The notes: generated from the letters alone by a model not told the origin. Counted from the first letter of the stretch, positions 1 through 11,210 are shown. The stretch: 49,345 nucleotides of DNA from Streptosporangiaceae bacterium (GCA_030038295.1 JASHPF010000340.1:1-49345); one strand, 5' to 3'. Translations and numbers: made by a program.

Positions 1-1003
1 CCGCGGCGGACCGCTTGCCGGTCACGTCGGTTCCGTCGATCACGATCCGGCCGCTGGTGACCGGCCGGAGCCCGGCGATCGCCTCGGCGAGCTCCCGCTG
101 GCCGTTGCCGGAGACGCCCGCGATGCCGACGATCTCGCCGGCGCGCGCCTCGAGCGACAGCCCGGCCACCGCCGTCTCGACCCTGTCGCCCGCCACCTGC
201 AGGTCCGTGACCGACAGCCGCACGCCGCCTGGGGTGCCCGGCGGCAGGGTGATGGCGGCGACGTCGTGCCCGACCATCATCGTGGCGAGCTCGTCCCTGG
301 ACGTGCTGGCCGCATCGACGGTGGCGATCTTGCGTCCGGAGCGCAGCACGGTGATCCGATCCGAGAGCTCAAGTACCTCGTTGAGCTTGTGCGAGATGAA
401 CACCACGGCCAGACCGCTAGCGATCATTTCTTTGAGCACCCGGAACAGCTCACGTACCTCACCGGGGGTCAGCACCGCGGTGGGCTCGTCGAGCACGAGC
501 AGGGACACGTCGCGGTACAGCGTCTTGATGATCTCGACTCGCTGCCGTTCGCCCACCGAGAGCTGGTGCACCAGCGCGGCCGGGTCGATGGCGAGCCCGT
601 AGGTGTCGGACAGTTCGCGGATGCGCGCGCTCACCCGGCCAGAGTCGGCGAGCAGGCCGCGAGAGGACCTCATCCCGAGCGCAACGTTCTGGGCCACGGT
701 CATGGTCGGCACCAGCATGAAGTGCTGATGAATCATCCCGACCCCGTGAGCGATGGCCATGGCTGGCGAGCGGATGACGGCAGGCTGCCCAGCCAGGATG
801 ATCTCGCCGGCGTCGGGCTGGTAGAGCCCGTAGAGGATCCGCATGAGCGTGCTCTTGCCCGCGCCGTTCTCGCCGAACAGGGTGTGCACCTCGCCGGGCC
901 GGACGTCGAAGTCGACCCGGTCGTTGGCGAGCACGCCGGGAAAGCGCTTCGTAATGCCGCGCATTTCCAGCCGCGGGACCGATGCTGTCTGCGTGCTCGC
1001 CAA
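1..1003 (-). CDS. BMP-type nucleoside/sugar ABC transporter ATPase (3' end cut by window)
   Basis: Cytoplasmic ATPase of a nucleoside or simple-sugar importer (RbsA/YufO-like). The visible 334 residues contain a full first ABC domain: Walker A GENGAGKST, signature LSVGERQR, Walker B LLVLDEPTAVL and switch region FISHK. The second ABC domain begins near the window edge with GIAGVSGNGQRELAEAI, a degenerate Walker A typical of these double-ABC proteins. Start chosen is TTG at 1003, because AGGAG lies 6 nt upstream and the next in-frame ATG (964) would remove the first strand of the fold. It is the last visible gene of the permease-permease-lipoprotein-ATPase set, 38 nt after the lipoprotein gene. 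Family assignment is firm. The substrate (nucleoside or nucleobase) is inferred from the neighbouring purine genes. Confidence 0.9.
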   Translation of the reverse strand, partial: MASTQTASVPRLEMRGITKRFPGVLANDRVDFDVRPGEVHTLFGENGAGKSTLMRILYGLYQPDAGEIILAGQPAVIRSPAMAIAHGVGMIHQHFMLVPTMTVAQNVALGMRSSRGLLADSGRVSARIRELSDTYGLAIDPAALVHQLSVGERQRVEIIKTLYRDVSLLVLDEPTAVLTPGEVRELFRVLKEMIASGLAVVFISHKLNEVLELSDRITVLRSGRKIATVDAASTSRDELATMMVGHDVAAITLPPGTPGGVRLSVTDLQVAGDRVETAVAGLSLEARAGEIVGIAGVSGNGQRELAEAIAGLRPVTSGRIVIDGTDVTGKRSAA

Positions 1004-1041
1004 CGTCGTCTCCTCTTTCGTACCGATGCCTTTGTCGCGTG

Positions 1042-2049
1042 TCACTGCGGCGGAGTGAGCGCGCCGGACTCGATCTTGCTGAGCACGGACAGGCCAGCTG
1101 CCTTCACCGAGGCGGGCAGCGGGTAGCTGGCGTTGAAGACGATCTTCTCGCCGCCGTTGCCCAGGTCGATGATGTACGTCGCACCACCGAGCTTGCCGGC
1201 CTTGAGACCGGTGATGATCTGGTCAAGGACCGGAACCCAGTTGTAGACCTGGCTGGATACCACGTCCGATGGCGCCAGCGACGACTGGTCCCACTGCGTG
1301 CCGAACCAGGCGACGTTGCTCGACTTGGCGACCCCGATCGCCCCGACCACCGACTGTGAGCTGCCGGTCAGCACGTCCGCGCCCTCGGACACGTACGAGT
1401 GCGCCGCGCTCGCCATCAGGCTCACGTCGCTGAACGAGCCGGTGAACGACAGGTGCACGGTCGCGGACTTGTCGGCGGCCATGACGCCGGCCTTGAAGCC
1501 GTCGGTGTACAGCTGTGCGTCGCCCACGTCGATCGGCCCGATGACGCCGATCACCTTGCTCTTGCTCATCAGCGCGGCCATGTAGCCCTGCACGTAGCCG
1601 CCCTCATTGGCCGCCGCCTGGTAGGCGTAGACGTTCGGCATGTTGAATGTCGACCCGGCCGTGCCCCACGCGAACGAGACCTTCGGGTACTTGGGCGCAA
1701 GCTGCTGGACCGTGCTGCCGTACTGGGACCCGTTCGCAATGATCAGGTTGTAACCCTCGGCGGCGTACTGCTGCATGGCGTTTGCGGCGTCGGCCACCAC
1801 GTACATGTTGTCCTGTACCGAAACCTGCAGGTTGTACTTGGCCTTCACGGTCTCGACCGCGGAGTACATGGCCTGGCTAAAAGCCAGGTCGTTGGTGGCG
1901 CTCGGGGTGATGAGCGCAACCTTGAGCTGGTGGCCGGCCGAGCTGGTGCTCGTGCTCGGCTTGCTGCTGCCACAGCCGACCATTGCCACTGCGAGGGCCG
2001 CGGCGGCCGGCAGCAGCAGCCACCTCGCCTTCGTTACCTTGCCTTTCAT
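1042..2049 (-). CDS. BMP family substrate-binding lipoprotein
   Basis: Extracytoplasmic binding protein (335 aa) of the BmpA/Med/PnrA family, whose characterised members bind purine nucleosides. A signal peptide with a basic start and a hydrophobic stretch (about residues 10-23) ends in a lipobox MVGC, so Cys26 is the predicted lipidated residue. A Ser/Thr-rich linker follows, then the domain start LKVALITPSATNDLAFSQ. A purine-rich ribosome site GGAGAGGGAG precedes the ATG. It lies between the second permease and the ATPase, as is common for this transporter class. The ligand is not proven by sequence; purine nucleoside or base is inferred from family and context. Confidence 0.9.
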   Translation of the reverse strand: MKGKVTKARWLLLPAAAALAVAMVGCGSSKPSTSTSSAGHQLKVALITPSATNDLAFSQAMYSAVETVKAKYNLQVSVQDNMYVVADAANAMQQYAAEGYNLIIANGSQYGSTVQQLAPKYPKVSFAWGTAGSTFNMPNVYAYQAAANEGGYVQGYMAALMSKSKVIGVIGPIDVGDAQLYTDGFKAGVMAADKSATVHLSFTGSFSDVSLMASAAHSYVSEGADVLTGSSQSVVGAIGVAKSSNVAWFGTQWDQSSLAPSDVVSSQVYNWVPVLDQIITGLKAGKLGGATYIIDLGNGGEKIVFNASYPLPASVKAAGLSVLSKIESGALTPPQ

Positions 2050-2091
2050 TTGCTCCCTCTCCTTCGTGTGTCTAGGAGCTGGTTCGCCGGG

Positions 2092-3039
2092 TCAGCTGAC
2101 CCCGCGGAGGTACGGCTTGCTCAGCGCGGTGGGCTGGCGATAGCGCCCGACCAGGAGCAGCAGCGCCAGCACGACGATCACCGCGGGCGCGGTCGCAGCC
2201 AGGTCGGAAAGGGACAGCGGAATGATGCCAAGCGTCTTCCAGGTGAGAATGACCGCTCCGGTCAGCCCGTAGAGCAGTGCGCCGATGGCGACCCCGGCCG
2301 GCCGCCAGCCGCCGAAGTAGACGAGCGCCACGGCGATGAAGCCGGCCCCCTGGGTGAGGTTCTCCTGGAAGATGCCGTCGACGATGAGCAGCGCTGCTCC
2401 GGCAAGTCCGGCCATCGTGCAGCCGAATATCACCGCCGAGTAGCGAACCCGGCTGACACTGATCCCGACCGTGTCCACGGCTGTGGGGTTCTCGCCCGCG
2501 GCGTGCACCTTCATGCCGTACGTGGTGTGGTGCAGCACGAATGTCAGCGCGGGGATAAGCAGGATTGCCAGGTAAACCAGCACGTTCTGCTTGAAGAACA
2601 TGGTGCCGACGTAGGGGATCCGGTCCAGCAGCGGGATGTCGACCGCGAAGAACGGCCCGCGGGTGTTCGTGATCGGCAGCGGCGTCCCGACGTACCGCTC
2701 GAACAGCAGGCCGGACAGGCCAAGCGCGCCGATATAGATCCCGATCCCGCTGATGCCCTGCTCGGCGCGCACGGTGACATTGATGAACGCGGTGATCAAA
2801 CCCATCACCGCGCCGACACCGAGCGCGACCAGCACACCGAGGGCGATGCTGCCGGTGCGCAGCGCGACGAAATAAGCGCCGAAGGCGCTCAGCAGCATGA
2901 TGCCGTCGACGCCCAGGTTCAGCACGCCGCTGCGCTGCCCGACGGTCTCGCCAAGGGCGGCGAGCAGCAGCGGGCAGCCGAGGGCGATCCCGGAAGCGAC
3001 CGTTCCCGACAGCACGGCCACGGTGAAGAAGTCGTTCAT
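2092..3039 (-). CDS. ABC transporter permease, BMP/nucleoside type (second)
   Basis: Integral membrane permease (315 aa, about 8-9 hydrophobic segments) of the BPD_transp_2 family (YufQ/RbsC-like). The segment LGETVGQRSGVLNLGVDGIM is the family hallmark near the N-terminus, and a coupling-type stretch (HHTTYGMKVHAAGENPTAVDTVGI) lies mid-protein. The ATG overlaps the stop of the upstream permease (ATGA, 3036-3039), so the two are translationally coupled and probably form the heterodimeric channel. Assignment to the family is secure; substrate is inferred from context. Confidence 0.92.
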   Translation of the reverse strand: MNDFFTVAVLSGTVASGIALGCPLLLAALGETVGQRSGVLNLGVDGIMLLSAFGAYFVALRTGSIALGVLVALGVGAVMGLITAFINVTVRAEQGISGIGIYIGALGLSGLLFERYVGTPLPITNTRGPFFAVDIPLLDRIPYVGTMFFKQNVLVYLAILLIPALTFVLHHTTYGMKVHAAGENPTAVDTVGISVSRVRYSAVIFGCTMAGLAGAALLIVDGIFQENLTQGAGFIAVALVYFGGWRPAGVAIGALLYGLTGAVILTWKTLGIIPLSLSDLAATAPAVIVVLALLLLVGRYRQPTALSKPYLRGVS

Positions 3040-4340
3040 GGCAGTGCCTCCCGTGGGTCGGCGGGTATCAGTTCCGGCACCGGCGGCGGCACTGACGGTG
3101 CCGTTGCGTCATCGTTCGGCTGGATGGAGGTCGACAATGGTGCGGCGCCCGGGCTGCCGTCCGCTGGCGGGTGCCAGTTCCTGGTGAGCAGCTCGCGCAG
3201 CGAGGTGGGCCCGGACTGCAGGCTCGAGCGCCGACGGACGGCGTCGAGCGAGACGACGAAGCACACGACGAGGCCGACAATGGTGGTCACCAGGTCGGAT
3301 GAGTACGGCACGTTCAGCGCGATCCCCATCGACACGCCGCCCACGAGGAGGCCGCCGAACAGGAAGGCCGACAGGATGGTCCAGAGCGGATTGAGCCCGC
3401 CAAACAGCGCTACCACGATGCCGTAATAGCCGTCGCTTCCGGTGAATCCGGTGAGCGTGCCGTCGGTCACCATCCGGTGGCTGATGCTGCCGAACACGAG
3501 CATCGCGCCGGCCAGGCCGCACATGGCCCCGGACAGGGTCAGCGCCATGGCCATGGTGCGCTTGACAGCCATCCCGGCGTAGCGCGAGGCGTCGGTGGAC
3601 AGGCCCACGGCACGGATCCGGAAGCCGAAGTTGGTCCGCCGCAGCAGCACGTACACGGCCACCGCGACCAGCACGGCGATGACCACGCCTAGGTGGAGCT
3701 GGGTGCCGGGGACGATGATCGGCAGCCACGAGTTCGGGGACAGGAGTCTTGTCTGCGGGATCCGCCCGACGACCGCGAAGGACTCCGATTTATCGATCAT
3801 CGGCCCGGCCAGCAGGTAGTTCATGAGTTGCACCGCAACCAGGTTGAGCATGATCGTGCTCAGCACCTCGTTGACGTTGCGGTAGGCCTTGAAGATGCCG
3901 GGGATGGCACCCCAGATCCCGCCGCCGACGCAGCCCGCCAGCAGTACCAGGGGGATCAGCACGATCCTGGGCAGGTTCGGCAGCGCGAGCGCGGTTGCGG
4001 CGCCGGCCAGGCCGCCCATCACGATCTGACCCTCGCCGCCGATGTTGAGCACGTTGGCACGGAACGAGATGCAGATGCCGACGCCCACGAGCAGCAAGGG
4101 CACAGCCTTCACGGCGGTGCTCGCGAGCGCGTAGGAGCCGCCGAAGGCGCCGGTGAGCAGGGCGTGGTAGCCGGTCAGCGGATTAGCACCCATCGCTGCG
4201 ATGATCAACGCGCCGATCAGCAAGGCACCGATGGCGGCCGTTGGCAGGGTGAGCCAGCGCAGGAATAACGGCTTCCAGCCAGTGACTGCGATGCTAGGCA
4301 GCAGGGCTTTTCTCGGCCGCGATGCCTCTTGCTGGCTCAT
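3036..4340 (-). CDS. ABC transporter permease, BMP/nucleoside type (first)
   Basis: Membrane permease (434 aa with the chosen start) of the YufP-like branch, partner of the following permease. It contains the BPD_transp_2 hallmark FRANVLNIGGEGQIVMGGL and the cytoplasmic loop RRTNFGFRIRAVGLSTDASRYAG. The open frame extends upstream to 4667, but that extension overlaps the ferredoxin-like dehydrogenase subunit and is not membrane-like. ATG 4340 is preceded by a strong AGGAGG, so I chose it. A hydrophilic C-terminal tail of about 60 residues follows the last membrane span. The gene lies 140 nt downstream of the xanthine dehydrogenase genes on the same strand and may have its own promoter. Confidence 0.92.
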   Translation of the reverse strand: MSQQEASRPRKALLPSIAVTGWKPLFLRWLTLPTAAIGALLIGALIIAAMGANPLTGYHALLTGAFGGSYALASTAVKAVPLLLVGVGICISFRANVLNIGGEGQIVMGGLAGAATALALPNLPRIVLIPLVLLAGCVGGGIWGAIPGIFKAYRNVNEVLSTIMLNLVAVQLMNYLLAGPMIDKSESFAVVGRIPQTRLLSPNSWLPIIVPGTQLHLGVVIAVLVAVAVYVLLRRTNFGFRIRAVGLSTDASRYAGMAVKRTMAMALTLSGAMCGLAGAMLVFGSISHRMVTDGTLTGFTGSDGYYGIVVALFGGLNPLWTILSAFLFGGLLVGGVSMGIALNVPYSSDLVTTIVGLVVCFVVSLDAVRRRSSLQSGPTSLRELLTRNWHPPADGSPGAAPLSTSIQPNDDATAPSVPPPVPELIPADPREALP

Positions 4341-4412
4341 AGCGCCTCCTCCTGGCAGCGGCCGCAGCGCTCCCGTTGGAGGCAAGGTAAAAGGCAGCGA
4401 GCGGCAGGTCTC

Positions 4413-4432
4413 GGGCCTTTGGACTCGAGTCC
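4413..4432. promoter_or_regulatory. Weak DosR-like box and perfect palindrome upstream of the importer
   Basis: The gap 4341-4480 lies between the dehydrogenase small subunit and the importer genes. On the minus strand it contains GAGTCCAAAGGCCC (4413-4426), which resembles the stronger boxes at 8311 and 12694. A perfect 12-bp palindrome GGACTCGAGTCC (4421-4432) overlaps it. Either could be an operator for a separate importer promoter about 75-90 nt upstream of the permease ATG. No regulator is encoded next to it. Confidence 0.35.
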
Positions 4433-4480
4433 GGGGGTCATGAGTCCCCACAACAAGGCGGGCCGCCGTGGGCGGCCGGA

Positions 4481-4960
4481 TCAGTGCGCGGCGGTGTCGG
4501 CCACTACGCGCGCTGCGCTGCGCACCGCGTCGATGATCTTCTGGTACCCGGTGCACCGGCACAAATTGCCGGCCAGGGCTTCGCGGATCTCGTCCTCGTC
4601 CGGATCCGGCGTCTTGCCGAGCAGGTCGTGGGTGGCCAGCAGCAGGCCGGGCGTGCAGAACCCGCACTGGATGGCACCGCAGCGGACGAATGCCCGCTGC
4701 ACCGGGTCGAGCTCGCCGTCACTGGCCAGCCCCTCAATCGTCGTGATGCTCGCGCCCTGAGCCTGGCCGGCCAGTACCAGGCAGGAGCACACCAGCACGC
4801 CGTCGAGGTACACCGAGCACGATCCGCACTCGCCCTGCTCGCAGGCGTTCTTCGCGCCGGTGAGTGCCAGCCGCTCACGCAGCACGTCCAGCAGGCTCTC
4901 GGCCGGCCGGACATCGGCGACGGATACGGCCTGGCCGTTGACGATGCAGGAAACGTTCAT
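4481..4960 (-). CDS. pucE: Xanthine dehydrogenase, [2Fe-2S] subunit (PucE-like)
   Basis: Electron-transfer subunit (159 aa) of a molybdenum hydroxylase. The N-terminal plant-type ferredoxin cluster has C40, C45, C48 and C60. The C-terminal helical domain carries the second cluster: C99 and C102 (CGFC), then C134 and C136 (CRC). It moves electrons from the Mo subunit to FAD. The reading frame is open upstream to 4984, but ATG 4960 has GGGAGA upstream and overlaps the stop of the FAD subunit (ATGA), so I took it. It is the last of three coupled subunit genes in the order Mo, FAD, Fe-S, as in the puc genes of Bacillus. Substrate (hypoxanthine/xanthine) is inferred from family and the purine context. 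Confidence 0.9.
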   Translation of the reverse strand: MNVSCIVNGQAVSVADVRPAESLLDVLRERLALTGAKNACEQGECGSCSVYLDGVLVCSCLVLAGQAQGASITTIEGLASDGELDPVQRAFVRCGAIQCGFCTPGLLLATHDLLGKTPDPDEDEIREALAGNLCRCTGYQKIIDAVRSAARVVADTAAH

Positions 4961-5829
4961 GGCATCTCCCTGAACTCGTCCCATGCCCAGGTAAGCGCCC
5001 GGCCGGCCAGGACCCGCAGGGCGTGGACCCGATACGCGGCCGATCCGCGCACGTCATCGATGGGCCGCGCGGCAGCGGCCACGCGGTCGGCAAACCCCGA
5101 GATGAGATCTGGCGGCAGCGGCCGCGGACGGTCCCACTGCCCCTCCGCGTTGAGCGCTTCCATCAGGTAGTCCTGCGCTTGGACTGCCTGAAGCGGGACC
5201 GGTCCGGCCGAGCCGATGCCGGTACCCACCCGGCGAGTGGGCGGGTCGAGCACAAGCGCCAGCGAACAGATGGCGATTACCATCGCGTTGCGCGTGCCGG
5301 TTTTCGCGAACACCTGTGGGCCGGCCGCCCTGGGCACATGCACCGCCGCGACCAGCTCTCCTGGCCGCAGGACATTGCGCTTGGGCGCGAGGAAGAACTC
5401 CGCTGCCGCGACCATGCGGGTGCCGGTCACCGAGGAGATCTCGATCTCGGCGCGCGAAGCCAGCAGCGGCGGGTGGCAGTCGCCCGCCGGGGATGAGGTG
5501 CCCAGATTGCCGCCGATGGTGCCGCGGTTGCGGATCTGCAGGGATCCGACGGTGCGGGCGGCCGCCGCCAGCGCTGGCAGGTCGGTCTGGATCTCGGCAA
5601 GCAGGCGGCTGTAGGTCACCGCGGCCCCGATCCGCAGGCGCTCGTCGGACCGGCTGATGACGGCGAGTTCCGGCACCGCGCTGATGTCGAGCAGGCATTC
5701 CGGGCTGAGGCGGCCGAAGTTGATGTCCACACAGACGTCGGTGCCACCCGCTACGACGAGCGCATCCGGGTGCTCGGCTCGTAGCTCCAAGGCCTGCGGC
5801 CAGTTCGCCGGGCGAAGGAACGCGGTCAT
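4957..5829 (-). CDS. pucC: Xanthine dehydrogenase, FAD-binding subunit (PucC-like)
   Basis: FAD subunit (290 aa) of the molybdenum hydroxylase. The family's FAD motif is seen near the N-terminus (ALVVAGGTDVCVDI) and again mid-protein (IRNRGTIGGNLGTSSPAGD), and the CO_deh_flav_C domain follows. It passes electrons to NAD+ or another acceptor. ATG 5829 is chosen over GTG 5835 because GGAGG ends five nucleotides before it. Its stop overlaps the Fe-S subunit start by four nucleotides, and 13 nt separate it from the Mo subunit, which supports one complex made from one mRNA. Confidence 0.9.
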   Translation of the reverse strand: MTAFLRPANWPQALELRAEHPDALVVAGGTDVCVDINFGRLSPECLLDISAVPELAVISRSDERLRIGAAVTYSRLLAEIQTDLPALAAAARTVGSLQIRNRGTIGGNLGTSSPAGDCHPPLLASRAEIEISSVTGTRMVAAAEFFLAPKRNVLRPGELVAAVHVPRAAGPQVFAKTGTRNAMVIAICSLALVLDPPTRRVGTGIGSAGPVPLQAVQAQDYLMEALNAEGQWDRPRPLPPDLISGFADRVAAAARPIDDVRGSAAYRVHALRVLAGRALTWAWDEFREMP

Positions 5830-5842
5830 CGACACCTCCGGC

Positions 5843-8236
<2,394 letters not shown>

Positions 8237-8264
8237 AATCGCATTTCAGCATGCCGCGACTGCA

Positions 8265-8324
8265 GGGCCTAACGTCCCGTTCGCGCTTGACGCGCTGGTC
8301 ATGCCGCAGTGGGCCTTAGGTCCC
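8265..8324. promoter_or_regulatory. Two DosR-like boxes in a divergent promoter region
   Basis: The 172-nt region between the Mo-subunit gene (minus) and the transketolase-like gene (plus) contains two 14-bp imperfect palindromes. GGGCCTAACGTCCC is at 8265-8278 and GGGCCTTAGGTCCC at 8311-8324. On the minus strand they read GGGACGTTAGGCCC and GGGACCTAAGGCCC. They match the outer GGGAC and CCC positions of the mycobacterial DosR core (GGGACTWWAGTCCC). The second box differs at only one base from the box at 12694-12707. Operator function is inferred. Confidence 0.55.
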
Positions 8325-8408
8325 GCCAGCGCGGGCCCGAGGCCTCTGTGGCCGACCGAGCCGTCATGCGCTACTTGGCCTCGCGTCGGGCGGCATGGGA
8401 GGCTGCGC

Positions 8409-10778
8409 ATGACCACGATCCGGTCCGCCAGTGAGCTAGCAGATCTCGGCGCCGCGGCGGAGGCAGACTTCGGCCGCTACGAGAAGGTCAAGGACCTGAT
8501 CGACGAGTGCATCGACCTGATGCTCAACTACCGCCAGAGCGGCCACCCCGGCGGGTCTCGGTCCAAGGTCTACATCATGGTCAGCCTGCTGCTCTCGGGC
8601 GCGATGCGCTGGGACATCAGGAAGCCGTGGCTGCGGTTCGCCGACCGGTTCGTGCTCGCCGCGGGTCACACCGTGCCGCTCGTCTACGCCAGCCTGGCGG
8701 TGCTCAACGAGAGCCTGCGGGCCCGGCATGAGCGCGACGGCGGCGACGAGTTCGCCTTCCCCGATGCTGGTCGGTGGGCGCTGACCTGGGAGGACCTGCT
8801 GGGATTCCGCCGCAACGGCGGTTTGCCTGGACACGCTGAGATGGCAGGCCGGACGCTGGTGTGCAAGTGGAACACCGGTCCGTCCGGGCACGGCCTGCCG
8901 GCCGCAGCCGGAGAGGCGCTGGCGCTGCGGCGGGCCGGAGCGCACAGCGTGAAGGTATTCGCGCTCGAGGGGGAGGGCGGCCTCACCCCCGGCGCGAGCC
9001 ACGAGACCAAGAACGCCGCCTGGGGACTCGGCCTCGACAACCTCGTGATGCTGGTCGACTGGAATGACTTCGGGATCGACCCGCGGCCCACCTCGAGCGT
9101 CGTCGCCGGGACGCCGACCGACTGGTTCGCCCCGTACGGCTGGCGCGTGACCGGAACCGATGACGGTATGCGGTGGGGTCCCGTGACCATGGCGCTGCTC
9201 GAAGCCAGCCGCGGCGACAATCCCGATCGCAGGCCGAGCATGGCCTGGTTCCGGACCCGCAAGGGCCGCGGGTACGGGAAGTTTGATGCCGCCAGTCACG
9301 GCGCTCCCTGGCCCTGCAATGCACCGGAGTTCTGGGCCGGGCGCAAGTCCTTCATGGCCAAGTACGGCGTCGCCTACCAGGGCGTGGACGAGCCTGCGCC
9401 AGCGGGCGATGACGCGATACGAGGGCAGTTTGAGGCGAACCTGCGGGTGGTTATGTCGGTCCTGCGGCGCGACCCCGATCTGGTCGAATGGCTGTCCGAC
9501 CGGCTGGTCGCCATCGCCAGGAGCGTGCCCCATTCGGTCGGCGGGCTGGTGCTGCCAGCCGGGTCGCAGGCGGTATTCAGCGACCCTCGCATCTTCGACT
9601 TCGAGCGATACCCGGACCAGATGTGGAAGAGGCCAGGCGAGACCGCGCCGAACCGAGCGGGGCTCTCGGCCTGGGCGAGCTACGTCAATAGCCTGAGCCG
9701 TCGCGAGTACGGCCGCCCGCTGTTCGTCGCCTGCTCCGCTGACCTGGCCGAATCGACGAACATCGCCGGGTTCGCCGCGGGCTTCGCGGACATGCCTGGC
9801 TGGGGCTGGTACGAACGCGACGCCAGCCAGGAAGGCGTGCTGTTGCCCGCAGAGATCACCGAGTTCACCAACGCCGGCATGATGGCCGGGATGGCCACGG
9901 TCAACCTGGCCGAGGACCCGTTCCGTGACTTCGACGGATTCTGGGGGGCATGCTCAACCTACGGCTCCTTCTCCTACCTGAAGTACGGAGAGATGCGCCT
10001 GTTCAGCCAGCTCGCGCAGGACTGCGAGCTGCGGGTCGGCAAGGTGCTGTGGATTGCGGGCCACTCGGGCCCGGAGACCGCCGAGGACTCGCGCACCCAT
10101 TTCGGTGTCTTCGCCACGGGAGTGACTCAGCTGTTCCCGGAGGGCCAGGTCATCGACGTGCACCCATGGGAGTACAACGAAGTCCCCGTGGTGCTCGGAG
10201 CCGCGCTCAGCCTGGACGTCCCGATTGTGGCGCTACACCTCACCCGCCCGCCGATCGGCATCCCCGACCGCGGTGGGCTGGGCCTGCCGTCCCACTTCGC
10301 TGCGGCGCGCGGAGCTTACCTGCTGCGCGACTTCCAGCCCGGTCGGCCCGCGGGCGGCACGGTGTTCCTGCGCGGCACCATGCCGACGCATAACCTCGTG
10401 CAGGTGCTATCCGAGATCGACGCGGCGGCCCTCAACGTCAAGATCGTTGCGGCGATCAGCCCGCAGCTATTCGCGCGCCAGCCGCGCTCCTACCGCGACG
10501 CGGTCTGCTCGCCAGCCGACCGGATCGACGCCATGGTGATCACCAACGGCGCCTTCAAGCTGATGCGCGACTGGGCGGAGGGCGACCTCGTACGCGAGTA
10601 CTCGCTGTCGGCGGACTGGGACGACCGGTGGCGGACAGGCGGATCCGTGGCCGAGGTCATCGAGGAAGCGCACCTGGACAGCGAGCACATCCTGACCGCC
10701 ATCGAGCGGTTCGTCGCCGACCGGCCGAGGCGCCTTGCGGCGGCCGCGGCGGCCGTGCAGGCGGCGCAGCGGCGGTAG
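8409..10778 (+). CDS. Transketolase-like thiamine diphosphate enzyme
   Basis: Thiamine-diphosphate enzyme of the transketolase family (789 aa, longer than the usual 620-680). The N-terminal cofactor domain keeps SGHPGGS and a diphosphate motif ALEGEGGLTPG followed by LDNLVMLVDWND (GEG replaces the usual GDG). The pyrimidine domain shows SADLAESTNIAGF and ITEFTNAGMMAGMA, where the Glu of ITEF sits at the place of the cofactor-activating Glu. GPLGQG is changed to GPSGHG. ATG 8409 follows GGGAGG; the frame is open further upstream but that part is promoter DNA. Substrate is unknown: it may serve pentose phosphates from nucleosides or the Calvin cycle, or accept another 2-carbon donor. It is divergent from xanthine dehydrogenase and convergent with the next gene. 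Confidence 0.8.
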   Translation: MTTIRSASELADLGAAAEADFGRYEKVKDLIDECIDLMLNYRQSGHPGGSRSKVYIMVSLLLSGAMRWDIRKPWLRFADRFVLAAGHTVPLVYASLAVLNESLRARHERDGGDEFAFPDAGRWALTWEDLLGFRRNGGLPGHAEMAGRTLVCKWNTGPSGHGLPAAAGEALALRRAGAHSVKVFALEGEGGLTPGASHETKNAAWGLGLDNLVMLVDWNDFGIDPRPTSSVVAGTPTDWFAPYGWRVTGTDDGMRWGPVTMALLEASRGDNPDRRPSMAWFRTRKGRGYGKFDAASHGAPWPCNAPEFWAGRKSFMAKYGVAYQGVDEPAPAGDDAIRGQFEANLRVVMSVLRRDPDLVEWLSDRLVAIARSVPHSVGGLVLPAGSQAVFSDPRIFDFERYPDQMWKRPGETAPNRAGLSAWASYVNSLSRREYGRPLFVACSADLAESTNIAGFAAGFADMPGWGWYERDASQEGVLLPAEITEFTNAGMMAGMATVNLAEDPFRDFDGFWGACSTYGSFSYLKYGEMRLFSQLAQDCELRVGKVLWIAGHSGPETAEDSRTHFGVFATGVTQLFPEGQVIDVHPWEYNEVPVVLGAALSLDVPIVALHLTRPPIGIPDRGGLGLPSHFAAARGAYLLRDFQPGRPAGGTVFLRGTMPTHNLVQVLSEIDAAALNVKIVAAISPQLFARQPRSYRDAVCSPADRIDAMVITNGAFKLMRDWAEGDLVREYSLSADWDDRWRTGGSVAEVIEEAHLDSEHILTAIERFVADRPRRLAAAAAAVQAAQRR

Positions 10779-10790
10779 CTGGCTGCACCG

Positions 10791-11210
10791 TCAGTTCCGG
10801 ATCCTGCGGCCGGTGACCGAGCTCGGCCTGATCCGGATCCAGAACGGCTTGTCGACTCTGGTCGCCCACGGGTGCAGCCCGAGCGCAGCCAGCCGGTCAA
10901 CGTCGGCATTCTCGACGACCAGGTCCGCCGTGCCGGTGACCTGGACGCTCCATCCGGTCTTGGCCTCCGCGTCATAGCTGTCGACCTCGAACGCCACGCA
11001 TTCCTGCCGGGCGGCGGCACCGAGCTTCGATCCGTACGCGACCTGGAAGACGACGTCCTGGCCGTCGACGGCATGGTTGACCGGCAGCACGTTTACCTCG
11101 CCGTCGTAGACGAAGCCGACTCGGCCGACCGGGACAGACCGGAGCAGCCGCAGGCACTCGTCGAACGGGAGGACCTCAAGACCGACGTGGTCGGTGGGCA
11201 TGTCGCTCAT
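10791..11210 (-). CDS. Pyridoxamine 5'-phosphate oxidase-family split-barrel flavoprotein
   Basis: Small protein (139 aa) of the FMN/F420-binding split beta-barrel superfamily. The N-terminal pattern is typical: a helix LPFDECLRLLRSVPVGRVGFV, then EVNVLPVNHAVDGQDVVFQ and a GSKLGAAARQ turn, then WSVQVTGTADLV. The usual role of the superfamily is flavin or deazaflavin redox chemistry; the substrate cannot be read from sequence. ATG 11210 has GGAGAG upstream. The start lies inside the last 35 nt of the hydantoinase gene on the same strand, so the two are probably co-expressed. That places a redox protein in the purine ring-opening unit. A second paralogue is at 44.5 kb. Confidence 0.82.
   Translation of the reverse strand: MSDMPTDHVGLEVLPFDECLRLLRSVPVGRVGFVYDGEVNVLPVNHAVDGQDVVFQVAYGSKLGAAARQECVAFEVDSYDAEAKTGWSVQVTGTADLVVENADVDRLAALGLHPWATRVDKPFWIRIRPSSVTGRRIRN

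Noticed and set aside
1399-3426. Long plus-strand open frame (675 aa) opposite the lipoprotein and permease genes
   Set aside because: It is Arg/His/Asp-rich low-complexity sequence typical of antisense frames in high-GC DNA. The minus strand carries clear BMP and permease families with overlapping starts.
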